Assembly (NCBI RefSeq): GCF_017352095.1
Contig: NZ_CP071463.1
Location: 3,038,001 to 3,102,000, forward strand
From: Natrinema longum
GTDB taxonomy: Archaea; Halobacteriota; Halobacteria; Halobacteriales; Natrialbaceae
DNA length: 64,000 nucleotides
Reading direction: 5' to 3'
Below, piece by piece: positions 56,423 to 64,000 of the stretch (position 1 is the stretch's first letter; each line of letters begins with the position of its first letter). A program made the translations under genes and the position numbers. The notes under the pieces were generated by a model. It searched no databases and had not been told where the DNA came from. It saw only the letters and a program-made list of their open reading frames with translations.

Positions 56423-58164
56423 TCGACGCTGCCCCACTGGTGGCGGACCTCGCGATCGGCGCGGCGGAATTGATGCCGCTGCAGTCGGGTTCCGAACTAC
56501 TCCCGGAGAATCTGAACGTCTCGTTCAAAGCCCTGCCGGCGATCATCGTCATCGGGATGATGTTGCTGTTCATCGTTGCCGGCTTCATGTTCCAGGTCGC
56601 CGACACCGACGACATGTGGGTCGCCGGTCGGTCGATCGGGAACATCGAGAACGGAATGGCCATCGGGGCCAACTGGATGTCAGCGGCGACGTACCTCGGC
56701 GTGGCTGCAACGGTCGCGACAGCAGGCGTCTACGGCCTCGCGTACGTCATCGGCTGGACGACGGGCTACTTCATCCTGCTGATCTTCATGGCCGCCCAGA
56801 TGCGGCGGTTCGGGAAGTACACCGCACCGGACTTCGTCGGCGACCGATTCAATTCCGACACCGCACGCGCCCTCGCGGCGCTCACCACGTTCCTGATCGG
56901 GTTCGTCTACGCGCTCGGTCAGGCTCGCGGGATGGGGCTCGTCGGGCTGTACATCCTCGGTGACTGGTCGGCGCTCACCGGCGGCTTGCTGACTGCATAC
57001 CAGACGATGATGGTCGTCTTCATGGTCATCACCGTCGCCTACCTCTCGCTGTCGGGGATGCTCGGCGCGACCAAGAACATGGTCCTGCAGTACGTCATCC
57101 TCATCGTCGCGTTCCTGCTCGGGCTGGTCGCGACCGGCTGGGCGGGCGGCTTCACCACGGTGCTCCCCCAGCTCCAGTACGGGATGATGATCGACAGTCT
57201 CGCGGCCGAGTTCTCGGCCCCGTTCGCGGGCGGGAGCTACTACCTGTGGGTCGCGACCTGTTTCAGCCTGGTCTTCGGGACGTGTGGACTGCCCCACGTG
57301 CTGGTCAGGTTCTACACGGTCAAGAACGAACGCGTCGCCCGCTGGTCGTGTACCTGGGGGCTGTTCTTCATCTCGCTGCTGTACCTCAGCGCGCCCGCCT
57401 TCGCTGCGATCGGGACCGCGCTGTACGGCGATCAGATCGGTGCCGTCTACGGCGATCCCGGCATGACGAGCGCCGCCGGTGACGTCCTCGTCGTGTTGGC
57501 CGCACAGCTCGCCGGCCTTCCGGAGTGGTTCGTCGGCTTCGTCGCGGCGGGTGGCATCGCCGCAGCGGTCGCGACGACGGCCGGCCTGTTCATCGCCGCC
57601 TCGTCCGCGATTTCCCACGACATCTACGCGAACATCATCAACGAAGACGCGACGCAGCGCCAGCAGGTGCTCGTCGGTCGCCTGAGCATCATCCTGATCG
57701 GTCTGCTCACGATCATCTTCGCGTTGAACCCCCAGCAGCCGATCGCGGCCCTGGTCGGGTTCGCGTTCTCGCTTGCAGCCATCGTGCTGTTCCCGATGTT
57801 CTTCCTCGGACTCTGGTGGGAGAACACGAACCGGCAGGGTGCCCTCAGCGGCATGGTGACCGGCATCGTCGTCTGGTTCATCCCCATGATCAACGAGGGT
57901 AACTTCGGCCTCGTCAACGGTGGTGCGGGTCTCGGCATCGAGGCAATCTCGACGTGGATGCCGGCCATTGGCTCGGCACTCATCGGCACGCCGATCGTGT
58001 TCGCAGTGACGATCGCCGTCTCGCTCGTGACCACCGAGCCGCCACTCGAGACCAAACAGATGGTCCGGCAGTGTCACAGCCCCGATCCGATGCCGAGTGA
58101 CAAGACCGCGGCGGACATCGTCGCCGAGAAGAACCGGGACGGAAACGCACCTGCGGACGACTAA
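56419..58164 (+). CDS. Sodium:solute symporter, probable acetate/monocarboxylate uptake
   Basis: 581 residues, SSS family with about 13 helices. Sequence landmarks: MWVAGRSIGNIENGMAIGANWMSAATYLG, GKYTAPDFVGDRF, FGTCGLPHVLVRFYTVKNERVARWS, and the sodium-site-like ATTAGLFIAASSAISHDIYANII. With the DUF4212 subunit it forms the VC_2705-type transporter. Lying after acs and before a Usp gene, it probably imports acetate or another short monocarboxylate with sodium; the substrate is inferred from context. Confidence 0.93.
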   Translation: MIDAAPLVADLAIGAAELMPLQSGSELLPENLNVSFKALPAIIVIGMMLLFIVAGFMFQVADTDDMWVAGRSIGNIENGMAIGANWMSAATYLGVAATVATAGVYGLAYVIGWTTGYFILLIFMAAQMRRFGKYTAPDFVGDRFNSDTARALAALTTFLIGFVYALGQARGMGLVGLYILGDWSALTGGLLTAYQTMMVVFMVITVAYLSLSGMLGATKNMVLQYVILIVAFLLGLVATGWAGGFTTVLPQLQYGMMIDSLAAEFSAPFAGGSYYLWVATCFSLVFGTCGLPHVLVRFYTVKNERVARWSCTWGLFFISLLYLSAPAFAAIGTALYGDQIGAVYGDPGMTSAAGDVLVVLAAQLAGLPEWFVGFVAAGGIAAAVATTAGLFIAASSAISHDIYANIINEDATQRQQVLVGRLSIILIGLLTIIFALNPQQPIAALVGFAFSLAAIVLFPMFFLGLWWENTNRQGALSGMVTGIVVWFIPMINEGNFGLVNGGAGLGIEAISTWMPAIGSALIGTPIVFAVTIAVSLVTTEPPLETKQMVRQCHSPDPMPSDKTAADIVAEKNRDGNAPADD

Positions 58165-58166
58165 TC

Positions 58167-58628
58167 ATGTACGAGCGCATACTCGTTCCGACCGACGGGA
58201 GTAAAGTCGCGGAAGCAGCGGTCGATCACGCGATCGAGATTGCCCAGCAGAACGACGCGGAGGTCCACGCGCTGTTCGTCGCCGACACCGACGCGATCGC
58301 GTACGGGCTGGGTACCGAGCAGGTCGACCGGATCCGACAGGGCCAGTTCGAGGGAATGACGGAGCTACGCGAGGACGCCGAGGAGGCGACCGGCTACGTC
58401 ACGGACGCGGCCGAGACGGCCGGCCTGACTGCCCACGAGCGCCACGCCGGTGGCGAGCCCCACCGAATGATCGCCGACTACGCCGAGGACAACGACATCG
58501 ACCTCATCGTGATCGGCAGTCACGGCCGCTCCGGCGTCCGGCGAGCACTGCTCGGGAGCGTCACCGAGCGCGTGCTTCGCTCGACGCACGTCCCCGTGCT
58601 GGTCGTCGACTACGAGGGCGAGGACTGA
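58167..58628 (+). CDS. UspA-family protein of the acetate operon
   Basis: 153 residues: MYERILVPTDGSKVAEAAVDHAIEIA and the intact ATP signature IVIGSHGRSGVRRALLGSVTERVLRSTHVPVLVVD. It begins two bases after the symporter stop, so it is co-transcribed. Usp genes joined to transporter genes may monitor ATP or gate the transporter, as suggested for other Usp-transporter pairs; inference only. Confidence 0.92.
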   Translation: MYERILVPTDGSKVAEAAVDHAIEIAQQNDAEVHALFVADTDAIAYGLGTEQVDRIRQGQFEGMTELREDAEEATGYVTDAAETAGLTAHERHAGGEPHRMIADYAEDNDIDLIVIGSHGRSGVRRALLGSVTERVLRSTHVPVLVVDYEGED

Positions 58629-58714
58629 CTCGGACGCACAAGAGTAACTTACGACCGACCCGATTCTTTCGACATGACACGGCCACTATCCACACGGACA
58701 GGAGGTTACCCGCG

Positions 58715-58933
58715 ATGAGCGTCGTCGATCGCCTGCGTGAACACGTCGAGGACAACGGATCCGGCATGATCTACGACCTGCTGTTCGCCGTCGTCTGGGT
58801 CGCGCTCGTGAGCTTCCTCTTCGATTTCGTCTTTACCGACGCTCCCAGATGGGTCTTCTACATGTTCATGCTCGCAGGCGTCGTCGCCTACTTCGGCTTT
58901 TTCTTCTCGCTCAAGCAGGCCAAACAGCAGTAA
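58715..58933 (+). CDS. 72-residue membrane protein
   Basis: A short N-terminal helix (SVVDRLREHVEDNGSGMIYD) leads into two transmembrane helices (LLFAVVWVALVSFLFDFVF and WVFYMFMLAGVVAYFGFFFSL) and a short basic tail (KQAKQQ). A ggagg sequence about 10 bases upstream of the ATG marks it as a leadered, perhaps downstream, gene of the acetate operon. No known domain. Confidence 0.75.
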   Translation: MSVVDRLREHVEDNGSGMIYDLLFAVVWVALVSFLFDFVFTDAPRWVFYMFMLAGVVAYFGFFFSLKQAKQQ

Positions 58934-59017
58934 CGGCAGGAGTCGTTCTTGGAACCGGTGCAGCGGCGATGGGTATCGGTCGCTCGCGCCCCATACGGTC
59001 TGCTGTCCCGATGTCTC

Positions 59018-59049
59018 GGCGCAACCCCGAACCGCCGTGCGGTTGCGCC
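59018..59049. terminator. GC-rich hairpin between convergent genes
   Basis: ggcgcaacc (59018-59026) and ggttgcgcc (59041-59049) form a perfect 9-bp stem with a 14-base loop in the gap between the 58933 gene end and the minus-strand gene ending at 59074. It lacks a T-run, so it may be a stability or anti-read-through structure instead of an intrinsic terminator. Confidence 0.4.
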
Positions 59050-59073
59050 GTCACTGACGGACAGGAGTCCGTC

Positions 59074-59301
59074 TCACCCGTCCTCACGGGCCGCGATCGC
59101 CCGCTGTCGCACGCGGAAACTCAGCAGGGCGACGGCGGCGAAAATGACCGGCGTCGCCAGATCCGACGGCGAACCGGACAGGGCGGGTAGCACGCTCATT
59201 CCCGCCATCGTGGCGAACAGCAGCGCAAGTAGTCCGGCGATCGGAACGACGAATCCCTCCGTGAACGTCGACCACCGCTCCTCGCTTGGCTCGTTGCTCA
59301 T
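59074..59301 (-). CDS. Small two-helix membrane protein
   Basis: 75 residues from the ATG at 59301: polar start (MSNEPSEERWSTFTEG), helices VVPIAGLLALLFATMAGMSVLPAL and LATPVIFAAVALLSFRV, and a charged tail. A TATA-like tattag on the minus strand lies about 26 bases upstream of this ATG and favours it over the in-frame start at 59310. Function unknown. Confidence 0.7.
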   Translation of the reverse strand: MSNEPSEERWSTFTEGFVVPIAGLLALLFATMAGMSVLPALSGSPSDLATPVIFAAVALLSFRVRQRAIAAREDG

Positions 59302-59382
59302 AGGTACCATTGATCGTATGCTACCTAATAGCTATGCTGTTCCACGCTCGTCGGCGCGACGACCGGCGACTCCCCAGGGACC

Positions 59383-59877
59383 TTAGGAGGAGTATTCGGT
59401 TTCCGTCAGACGGACGACGAGCGTCTCTTCGACGTCCCGGAGGTCGTACTCCGGTCGGTCGCCGTCGACCCGCCGAACGTACAGCGGTTCGACGAGTCGA
59501 TAGGTCTGCCCGGCGTCGGCAGTCGGCTCCGAGTCCGGGTCGATGCGCTCGAGGCCGTAGATCTTGCAAAATTCCGCGGTATCGTCGGGCTCGATATCGC
59601 CGTTTCGGAGCCGGATCGCCAGCGGCCGCGAGAGCCACTCTCGATCGCTGACGCTGGGCTCGGACACGAGTACTTCGTCGACGAACCGTGTGAGATACCA
59701 GTTCAGATCGTTCAACAGCGAGACGGCAGCACCGAGGCTGACGGTTCGGACGGCAAGCGAGTTCTCGAAGGGGCGCTCCAAATCGTAGGTCGAAAGCGCT
59801 TCCCGGGCCGTTTCGCGGGAAAGCAACTCGTACTGGAGGTTGGTCCCGGCCTCGCCGATCAGACAGACGCGGGTCAC
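59383..59877 (-). CDS. DUF5804-like conserved haloarchaeal protein
   Basis: 164 residues, soluble and acidic. MTRVCLIGEAGTNLQYELLSRETAREALSTYDLERPFENSL and TVSLGAAVSLLNDLNWYLTRFVDEVLVSEPSVSDREWLSR are the strongly conserved segments of a haloarchaeal family I recall as DUF5804. No catalytic residues are obvious. Single-gene unit. Confidence 0.85.
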   Translation of the reverse strand: MTRVCLIGEAGTNLQYELLSRETAREALSTYDLERPFENSLAVRTVSLGAAVSLLNDLNWYLTRFVDEVLVSEPSVSDREWLSRPLAIRLRNGDIEPDDTAEFCKIYGLERIDPDSEPTADAGQTYRLVEPLYVRRVDGDRPEYDLRDVEETLVVRLTETEYSS

Positions 59878-60069
59878 TACGCTGTGGTGGGACCGACGGT
59901 GTAATGTGGGTTTCGGCTTCCGGATGGTACCGGTGTCGGTGTCCGTAGATACTGCTGCCGGTCGAACGGTTCGCCCCGAATTTCGTTCTCAAACGGACTG
60001 TCTCGGGGTCTTGTTTACCTGAGTGGTCCAAAAAGGTTATAATTGCCAGCGGGTAAGCCACGCATAGAG

Positions 60070-60381
60070 ATGGTAGCCGAAATTGCACCGCTGTTCATTC
60101 CCGGCGGCATGGGGCCTCCGGAACTCGCCATCATTCTCATCATCGCGATCTTGCTCTTCGGAGCGAACAAGATCCCGAAGCTGGCACGGTCGACCGGTGA
60201 GGCGATGGGTGAGTTCCAGAAAGGTCGCGAGAAGGTAGAAACGGAACTCGAAGAAATGCGCGAAACCGGCGAGTTCGAAGGCGACAAAACCGAGGCCGAC
60301 CTCAACGAGGACGACGAGTTCGTCGATACGGAGCCCGTCACCAGCGAGGGCGAGACGAACACCGAAACGGAAACCAACTAA
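60070..60381 (+). CDS. tatA: Sec-independent translocase TatA
   Basis: 103 residues: a short exposed N-terminus, the family's GPPELAIILIIAILLFGANKIPKLARSTGEAMGEFQKGREK (transmembrane helix, FG hinge and amphipathic helix), and a long acidic tail. TatA oligomers form the pore of the twin-arginine pathway, which carries most secreted proteins in Halobacteria. A TATA-like ttataatt at 60037-60044 supports a leaderless start at this ATG. The tRNA-Arg gene follows 15 bases after the stop. Confidence 0.95.
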   Translation: MVAEIAPLFIPGGMGPPELAIILIIAILLFGANKIPKLARSTGEAMGEFQKGREKVETELEEMRETGEFEGDKTEADLNEDDEFVDTEPVTSEGETNTETETN

Positions 60382-60396
60382 CGTTCTTTTCGCGCT

Positions 60397-60469
60397 GGGC
60401 GTGTGGCCTAGCGGATAGGGCAGGAGGTTCCTAACCTTCTGATCGTGGGTTCGAATCCCGCCACGCCCG
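60397..60469 (+). tRNA. tRNA-Arg (anticodon CCT)
   Basis: 73 bases folding into a complete cloverleaf. The acceptor gggcgtg pairs with cacgccc (60462-60468), with discriminator G60469. The D-arm is gcctagcggatagggc. The anticodon stem ggagg/ccttc encloses the loop ttcctaa, reading CCT, so it decodes AGG. The T-arm gtggg-ttcgaat-cccgc is canonical. CCA is not encoded and no intron is present. Confidence 0.95.
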
Positions 60470-60651
60470 TTCTCCTGCCCCCGCTCACACAGTGGGACGC
60501 GCGTCAGCAAGCGATGGTCGGATAGTTCGAAGCCTGTCACACGCCCGCAGTGGGCTTCGCTCGTGAATCCCGGGAACGAGACCTCGAGCCAGCACGCGAC
60601 CCACAGCGGGGACTCCGGCTCGAGTCGATCGTGACCCCCACTAGTCGTGAC
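60470..60651. other. Non-coding stretch after the tRNA
   Basis: About 180 bases between tRNA-Arg and a palindromic repeat copy. No gene, integrase or repeated tRNA 3' end was found. With the repeat and the following 70 bases it forms a 340-base gap before the convergently read acyl-CoA dehydrogenase gene. Confidence 0.5.
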
Positions 60652-60736
60652 CTATAGTAGCAACTGAAACGAGTCACACACTGATCGCAACGCTGTCGTG
60701 CGATCAGGTGCGCAATGACTTTCAGTCGCTACTATA
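60652..60736. repeat. MITE-like palindromic repeat, copy D (inverted)
   Basis: Read on the minus strand it matches copies A-C: the arms are ctatagtagcaactgaaa and tttcagtcgctactata, and the interior on the plus strand is gatcgcaacgctgtcgtgcg, the reverse complement of cgcacgacagcgttgcgatc. It lies 73 bases from the 3' end of the acyl-CoA dehydrogenase gene. Being inverted relative to the others, it shows that the element can occur in either orientation. Confidence 0.8.
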
Positions 60737-60809
60737 CCCGATCCTTCCAGTGCGATCCGGCGAGCGCCGTCCCGATCGTCGATGCGGACCGTCGCTAGTG
60801 ATCGTTCCG

Positions 60810-62051
60810 TCAGTGGTTCCCGCCCCGTTCGCGGTTGGGCTCACCGAAGCGGGTCAGCACCTCGAGTTCCTCCTCGGGGACGTCCTCGAAGGCAGCGCGG
60901 GCGATGACGCGGCGGTGGACCTCGTCTGCGCCGTCGACGATGCGGAACTGGCGCACCGACTCGTAGAACTCCGAGAGCGGGAGGTCCTTGCCGATGCCGT
61001 TCGCACCGCAACACTGCACCGCGAGGTCGATGGCATCCTGGGTAACGTTCGCAGTGAACACCTTGCACATCGAGACGGGGACGCGGGCCTCGTCGCCGGC
61101 GGCGATCCGGTCGGCGGCGTCGCGGATGCCCGTCCGGGCCATGTGGAGTTTCGTCTCGGCGTCGGCGATCCGGTGGCGAAGGGACTGCTTGTCCGAGAGA
61201 TGGGAGTCGAACCCCTCGCGCTCGCTCAGGTAGGCTTTCGCGATGTCGAGCGAGCGCTGGGCCATCCCGGAGTAGCGCATGCAGTGGGTCAGTCGCGCCG
61301 GACCGAGTCGTTCCTGGGCGTGGACGAAGCCCTGGTTCAACTCGCCGAGCAGGTGTTCCTCGGGAACGCGGACGTTATCGTAGCGGATCTCGGCGTGCGA
61401 GGCACCGTGGCTTCCCCCGCCCATGTGGGGGACGTCGCGAACGACGTCGACCCCGTCGGCATCGCTCGGGACGAGAAACAGCGAACACCCCTCGTAGGGG
61501 TGGGCGTCGGGGTCGGTTCGGGCGAGGACGATCAAAACGTCCGCTTCGACGCCCTGTGTCGTCCACCACTTGTGGCCGTCGATGACCCACTCGTCGCCGT
61601 CTTTCTCGGCGACCGTCTGGATCATCTTCGGATCCGAGCCCGCACCCTGCATCGGCTCGGTCATCGAGAACCCGGACTTGATCTCACCTTGAACGAGTGG
61701 CTCGAGGTAGGTCTCTTTCTGCAGGTCGTCGCCGGCCAGCTCGAGGAGGTGCATGTTCCCCTCGTCGGGGGCGTCGACCCGCATCGCGATCTGTCCGAGG
61801 AGGCTGCGGCCGGCTTCCTCGAAGGCCGGCAGCGAGTCCCGGAAACTCAGCCCCATGCCGCCGTACTCCTCGGGGATCTGCGGGGCGTACACGTCGTATT
61901 CGCGAGCGGCCTCGCGGAGGTCCGCGATGGTGCCACTCGAAACGGCCATCCCACCGGCCCGTTCGCGCTCGATCGGCAGAACGACCTCCTCCATCAATGC
62001 GTTGGCACGGTCGGCGACCTCGCGTGCCTGGTCACTGTCATTGTAGCGCAT
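60810..62051 (-). CDS. Acyl-CoA dehydrogenase
   Basis: 413 residues, FAD-dependent ACAD fold. FAD/substrate segments: SGFSMTEPMQGAGSDPKMIQT, WVIDGHKWWTTQGVEADVLIV, RLGPARLTHCMRYSGMAQRSLDIAKAYL and the C-terminal CCGANGIGKDLPLSEFYESVRQFRIVDGADEVHRRVIAR. The usual catalytic Glu of 'YEGT' corresponds here to Asp in IVDGADEVH, a pattern I recall from ACAD10/11-type enzymes. Probable role: alpha,beta-dehydrogenation of an acyl-CoA, electrons going to an electron-transfer flavoprotein. Substrate unknown. Confidence 0.93.
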   Translation of the reverse strand: MRYNDSDQAREVADRANALMEEVVLPIERERAGGMAVSSGTIADLREAAREYDVYAPQIPEEYGGMGLSFRDSLPAFEEAGRSLLGQIAMRVDAPDEGNMHLLELAGDDLQKETYLEPLVQGEIKSGFSMTEPMQGAGSDPKMIQTVAEKDGDEWVIDGHKWWTTQGVEADVLIVLARTDPDAHPYEGCSLFLVPSDADGVDVVRDVPHMGGGSHGASHAEIRYDNVRVPEEHLLGELNQGFVHAQERLGPARLTHCMRYSGMAQRSLDIAKAYLSEREGFDSHLSDKQSLRHRIADAETKLHMARTGIRDAADRIAAGDEARVPVSMCKVFTANVTQDAIDLAVQCCGANGIGKDLPLSEFYESVRQFRIVDGADEVHRRVIARAAFEDVPEEELEVLTRFGEPNRERGGNH

Positions 62052-62216
62052 AGTAGGGATTCCCCCGATCGAAGGCTAAGCGTTGGGAGAACACCCACGC
62101 GGTCGCAACTATCCCCATGATTTTTGATGGTGAACTGGAGGGACCGAACCTGATCGGTTCGAGCTGGGAGATATCGATTCCGGAGGTTCCGGAACACGGG
62201 AGACGAGCCTGTACGA

Positions 62217-62984
62217 TTATCGTGCCGTCCAGCCGCCGTCGGCCGCGAGTACGGAGCCGGTTACGTAGCCGGCGGCCTCGCTCGCGAGGAAGACGACGGG
62301 GCCGGCGATCTCAGAGGGGTCGGCGAACCGGTCTAACGGCGTTCGATCGACGATCGATTGGCGCAGCCGGTCGTTCTCCTCGAGGTCTGCAGTCAGTTCC
62401 GTCGAGACGTAGCCGGGCGCAACGGCGTTGACCCGGACGTCGGGGGCCCAGTCCAGCGACATGCTTTTCGTGAGTCCGACCAGTCCGTGTTTGGAGGCGA
62501 CGTAGGGATGTTGGCGTGGGAGGCCGACCAGACCGCCGACGCTCGCGACGTTGATCACCGAGCCGCCGTCGCTCTCGAGGAGGTAATCCGCCGCCGCGTG
62601 CGTGACCTCGTACGCGCCATTCAAATTAACGTCGAGCACGCGATCGAGGCTCTCGGTATCGACCTCTTCGGGCCGGCCGAGCGCGTCGTCGGGATTGAAA
62701 CCCGCGTTGTTGACGACGACATCGACGCCGCCGAATTCGGCCGCCGCCCGATCGATGACGTCACTGACGTCGGTCGAATCCGTTACGTCCGCGGAGACGG
62801 CGACTGCGTCCCCACCTGACTCCCGAATCTCCCCGGCGACGGCTTCGATTTCGTCCGTCGATCGGGCACTCGGGACGACGGCAGCGCCTGCGTTCGCCAG
62901 TTCGATGGCGATCGCACGGCCGATGCCACGTCCGCCGCCCGTCACCACTGCAACTCGTCCGTCGAGATCGAATAGGTCGCTCAT
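62217..62984 (-). CDS. Short-chain dehydrogenase/reductase (SDR)
   Basis: 255 residues. The Rossmann motif is VAVVTGGGRGIGRAIAIEL, then NNAG in VDVVVNNAGFNPDD, and the catalytic Ser-Tyr-Lys are in VINVASVGGLVGLPRQHPYVASKHGLVGL. The end (PLDRFADPSEIAGPVVFLASEAAGYVTGSVLAADGGW) is typical of FabG-like classical SDRs. With the adjacent acyl-CoA dehydrogenase it suggests acyl-CoA oxidation or 3-ketoacyl reduction, but similar proteins act on many substrates. Confidence 0.93.
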   Translation of the reverse strand: MSDLFDLDGRVAVVTGGGRGIGRAIAIELANAGAAVVPSARSTDEIEAVAGEIRESGGDAVAVSADVTDSTDVSDVIDRAAAEFGGVDVVVNNAGFNPDDALGRPEEVDTESLDRVLDVNLNGAYEVTHAAADYLLESDGGSVINVASVGGLVGLPRQHPYVASKHGLVGLTKSMSLDWAPDVRVNAVAPGYVSTELTADLEENDRLRQSIVDRTPLDRFADPSEIAGPVVFLASEAAGYVTGSVLAADGGWTAR

Positions 62985-63314
62985 CGGTCCTCCGTTTCGG
63001 CGGCACCGTCCTCAAGCTTTGGCACAGTTCGTGGCTCGAGTGATTCTCGGCCCCTGGAGTACCATGGGTTCCCCAACGACGGCCAAACGTGGCGTAGACA
63101 AGCCATCTGCGCTCCGCTCGGCCTCGCCTCGATCCGCCGTCGAATACCACTGCGTTTCGAGTACTCGCAACTGCGACTCGGCGGAACATACCAATTACCT
63201 AACTAAACTTTGCACCAACTCGTGTCATATCGTAAAAAATAGTTGGTACGGGGATTATCAGAACTGGTAATTGGCGGATGAGTTTTTTGAAGGGGGAGGG
63301 TTAGTGTGAACTCA
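62985..63314. promoter_or_regulatory. AT-rich region with nested inverted repeats before the secretion ATPase gene
   Basis: In 330 otherwise non-coding bases, nested inverted repeats occur: outer arms ccaattacc (63191-63199) and ggtaattgg (63266-63274), inner arms accaact (63214-63220) and agttggt (63241-63247). The enclosed DNA is rich in A and T (cgtaaaaaat). A ggggagg-like stretch lies about 15 bases before the ATG at 63315, so this gene probably has a leadered mRNA. The region may be an operator or a stable hairpin in the leader. Confidence 0.5.
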
Positions 63315-64000
63315 ATGGCTATTGACGAGGCTGACCAGTCGGATGCCGGGGACTTTTCTGAGGGGGAGGCATCCGACCCTGAATCGGAAGACAAGCGCCT
63401 TAATGAAAGTAAGTTGATATCTGGTTCAGCGGTCAGAGTCGGCGAGTACACCTGGGAAGAGTTCATGGACGAGCACGGGTACGGCGACGAGGTCTCCTCC
63501 CTGTATCCCGACGACAACACGGGAACGGACGGCCAACTCGGGCTCGATACCGGCGAAGTCGGATCGACAGCCCCCAGCGGGGACGACTGGGACCGAGTCG
63601 AGTTCGATCCGGAATCGTACCTCGGCTATCACCCGGACGACCTCGAGGAGCAACTGCTGCCCATCGCCGGCGACAACGCTGCCACGCTCTACCCCATCGT
63701 CCAGAAGTACGTCGATCCGGAGACGACCCCGGTCGTCAAGGACATCTGGACCTGGGAACACTACAAACGGGAGTACGGCTACGACGACGACGCATCGTCG
63801 CTCGACAAATCGGAGGCGCTTGGCTTCGATCCCGACACGTTGACGGACCGTCTTGCCGCCGGCAACGACGCCGCACTCGCGGTCGACGACATCGTCGAGG
63901 AACGAACCGTCAACGTCCAGGAGGAACTCGACGAGGACGAGTTCTTCTCGACGGCCGCGGGTAACACCACCGTTTCCAACCGGTACGACCTCGAGAAGGC
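63315..64000 (+). CDS. PilB/T4P-type secretion ATPase, N-terminal part (truncated by window end)
   Basis: 228 codons are visible and no stop is reached. After a 35-residue acidic tail, two related segments occur: EYTWEEFMDEHGYGDEVSSL and WTWEHYKREYGYDDDASSL. The stretch ERTVNVQEELDEDEFFSTAAGNTTVSNRYDLEKA is like the region before the ATPase core of haloarchaeal type II/IV secretion (PilB family) ATPases, as I recall them. The Walker motifs would lie beyond the window. Such ATPases power type IV pilus assembly; a membrane PilC partner is expected downstream. Confidence 0.75.
   Translation, partial: MAIDEADQSDAGDFSEGEASDPESEDKRLNESKLISGSAVRVGEYTWEEFMDEHGYGDEVSSLYPDDNTGTDGQLGLDTGEVGSTAPSGDDWDRVEFDPESYLGYHPDDLEEQLLPIAGDNAATLYPIVQKYVDPETTPVVKDIWTWEHYKREYGYDDDASSLDKSEALGFDPDTLTDRLAAGNDAALAVDDIVEERTVNVQEELDEDEFFSTAAGNTTVSNRYDLEK

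Noticed and set aside
60397-60651. Integration site (att) of a mobile element at tRNA-Arg
   Set aside because: No integrase gene nearby and no repeated copy of the tRNA 3' end.

Overview
The window looks like a chromosomal segment of a halophilic archaeon (class Halobacteria, probably Natrialbales; genus not determinable from the sequence alone). Evidence: high GC; strongly acidic proteins; an archaeal aIF-2 beta, S17e and TatA; HalOD1 and bacterio-opsin-activator (Bat) type regulators; a PGF-CTERM surface protein; archaeosine (preQ0) genes; and many genes with a TATA-like box about 26-32 bases upstream of the start codon and no ribosome binding site, as expected for leaderless haloarchaeal transcripts.

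Layout. 0-6.9 kb: small housekeeping and conserved hypothetical genes (two overlapping membrane proteins, zinc ribbons, a thioredoxin, a winged-helix protein, a PGF-CTERM protein, aIF-2 beta). 6.97-12.9 kb: a tightly overlapping cobalamin operon (HAD phosphatase-like, cbiB, cobS, cobY, cobT, cobD, cbiZ) for the late, nucleotide-loop and salvage steps, followed by a D-2-hydroxyacid dehydrogenase. 14-17.7 kb: a UspA protein, a HalOD1/Bat-HTH regulator pair, asd and rps17e. 18-24.4 kb: one 2117-residue secreted modular protein built from six near-identical helical modules of about 143 residues, twelve carboxypeptidase-regulatory-like beta domains (one truncated) and a C-terminal cohesin-like domain.

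24.6-30.3 kb: a small conserved protein, an alpha/beta hydrolase with an SCP2-like partner, and an MMPL/RND exporter facing its probable TetR repressor across a region with two perfect 14-bp palindromic operators. 30.4-36.3 kb: a lactate-utilisation-type pair (LutC-like and a LutB/LutA-like fusion), an aldehyde dehydrogenase and a GlmU-like sugar-nucleotide enzyme. 37.3-37.98 kb is a structured non-coding gap between convergent genes. 38-43.9 kb: nitrilase-type amidase, SRPBCC protein, AbrB-PhoU regulator, ATP-NAD kinase, CinA-like protein and small regulators. 44.1-46.2 kb: queD-queE-queC for preQ0/archaeosine. 46.7-58.9 kb: an acetate-metabolism island with two paralogous acetyl-CoA synthetases flanking a Bat-type regulator that carries a tyrosine-recombinase-like N-terminus, then a DUF4212/sodium:solute symporter pair and several UspA proteins. 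59-64 kb: small genes, tatA, tRNA-Arg(CCT), an acyl-CoA dehydrogenase, an SDR enzyme, and the start of a PilB-like secretion ATPase that runs off the end.

A dispersed palindromic repeat of about 86 bp with 18-bp terminal inverted repeats occurs four times plus one degenerate tandem copy, always between genes. It looks like a MITE-type non-autonomous element. No rRNA, CRISPR array, transposase or prophage was recognised.
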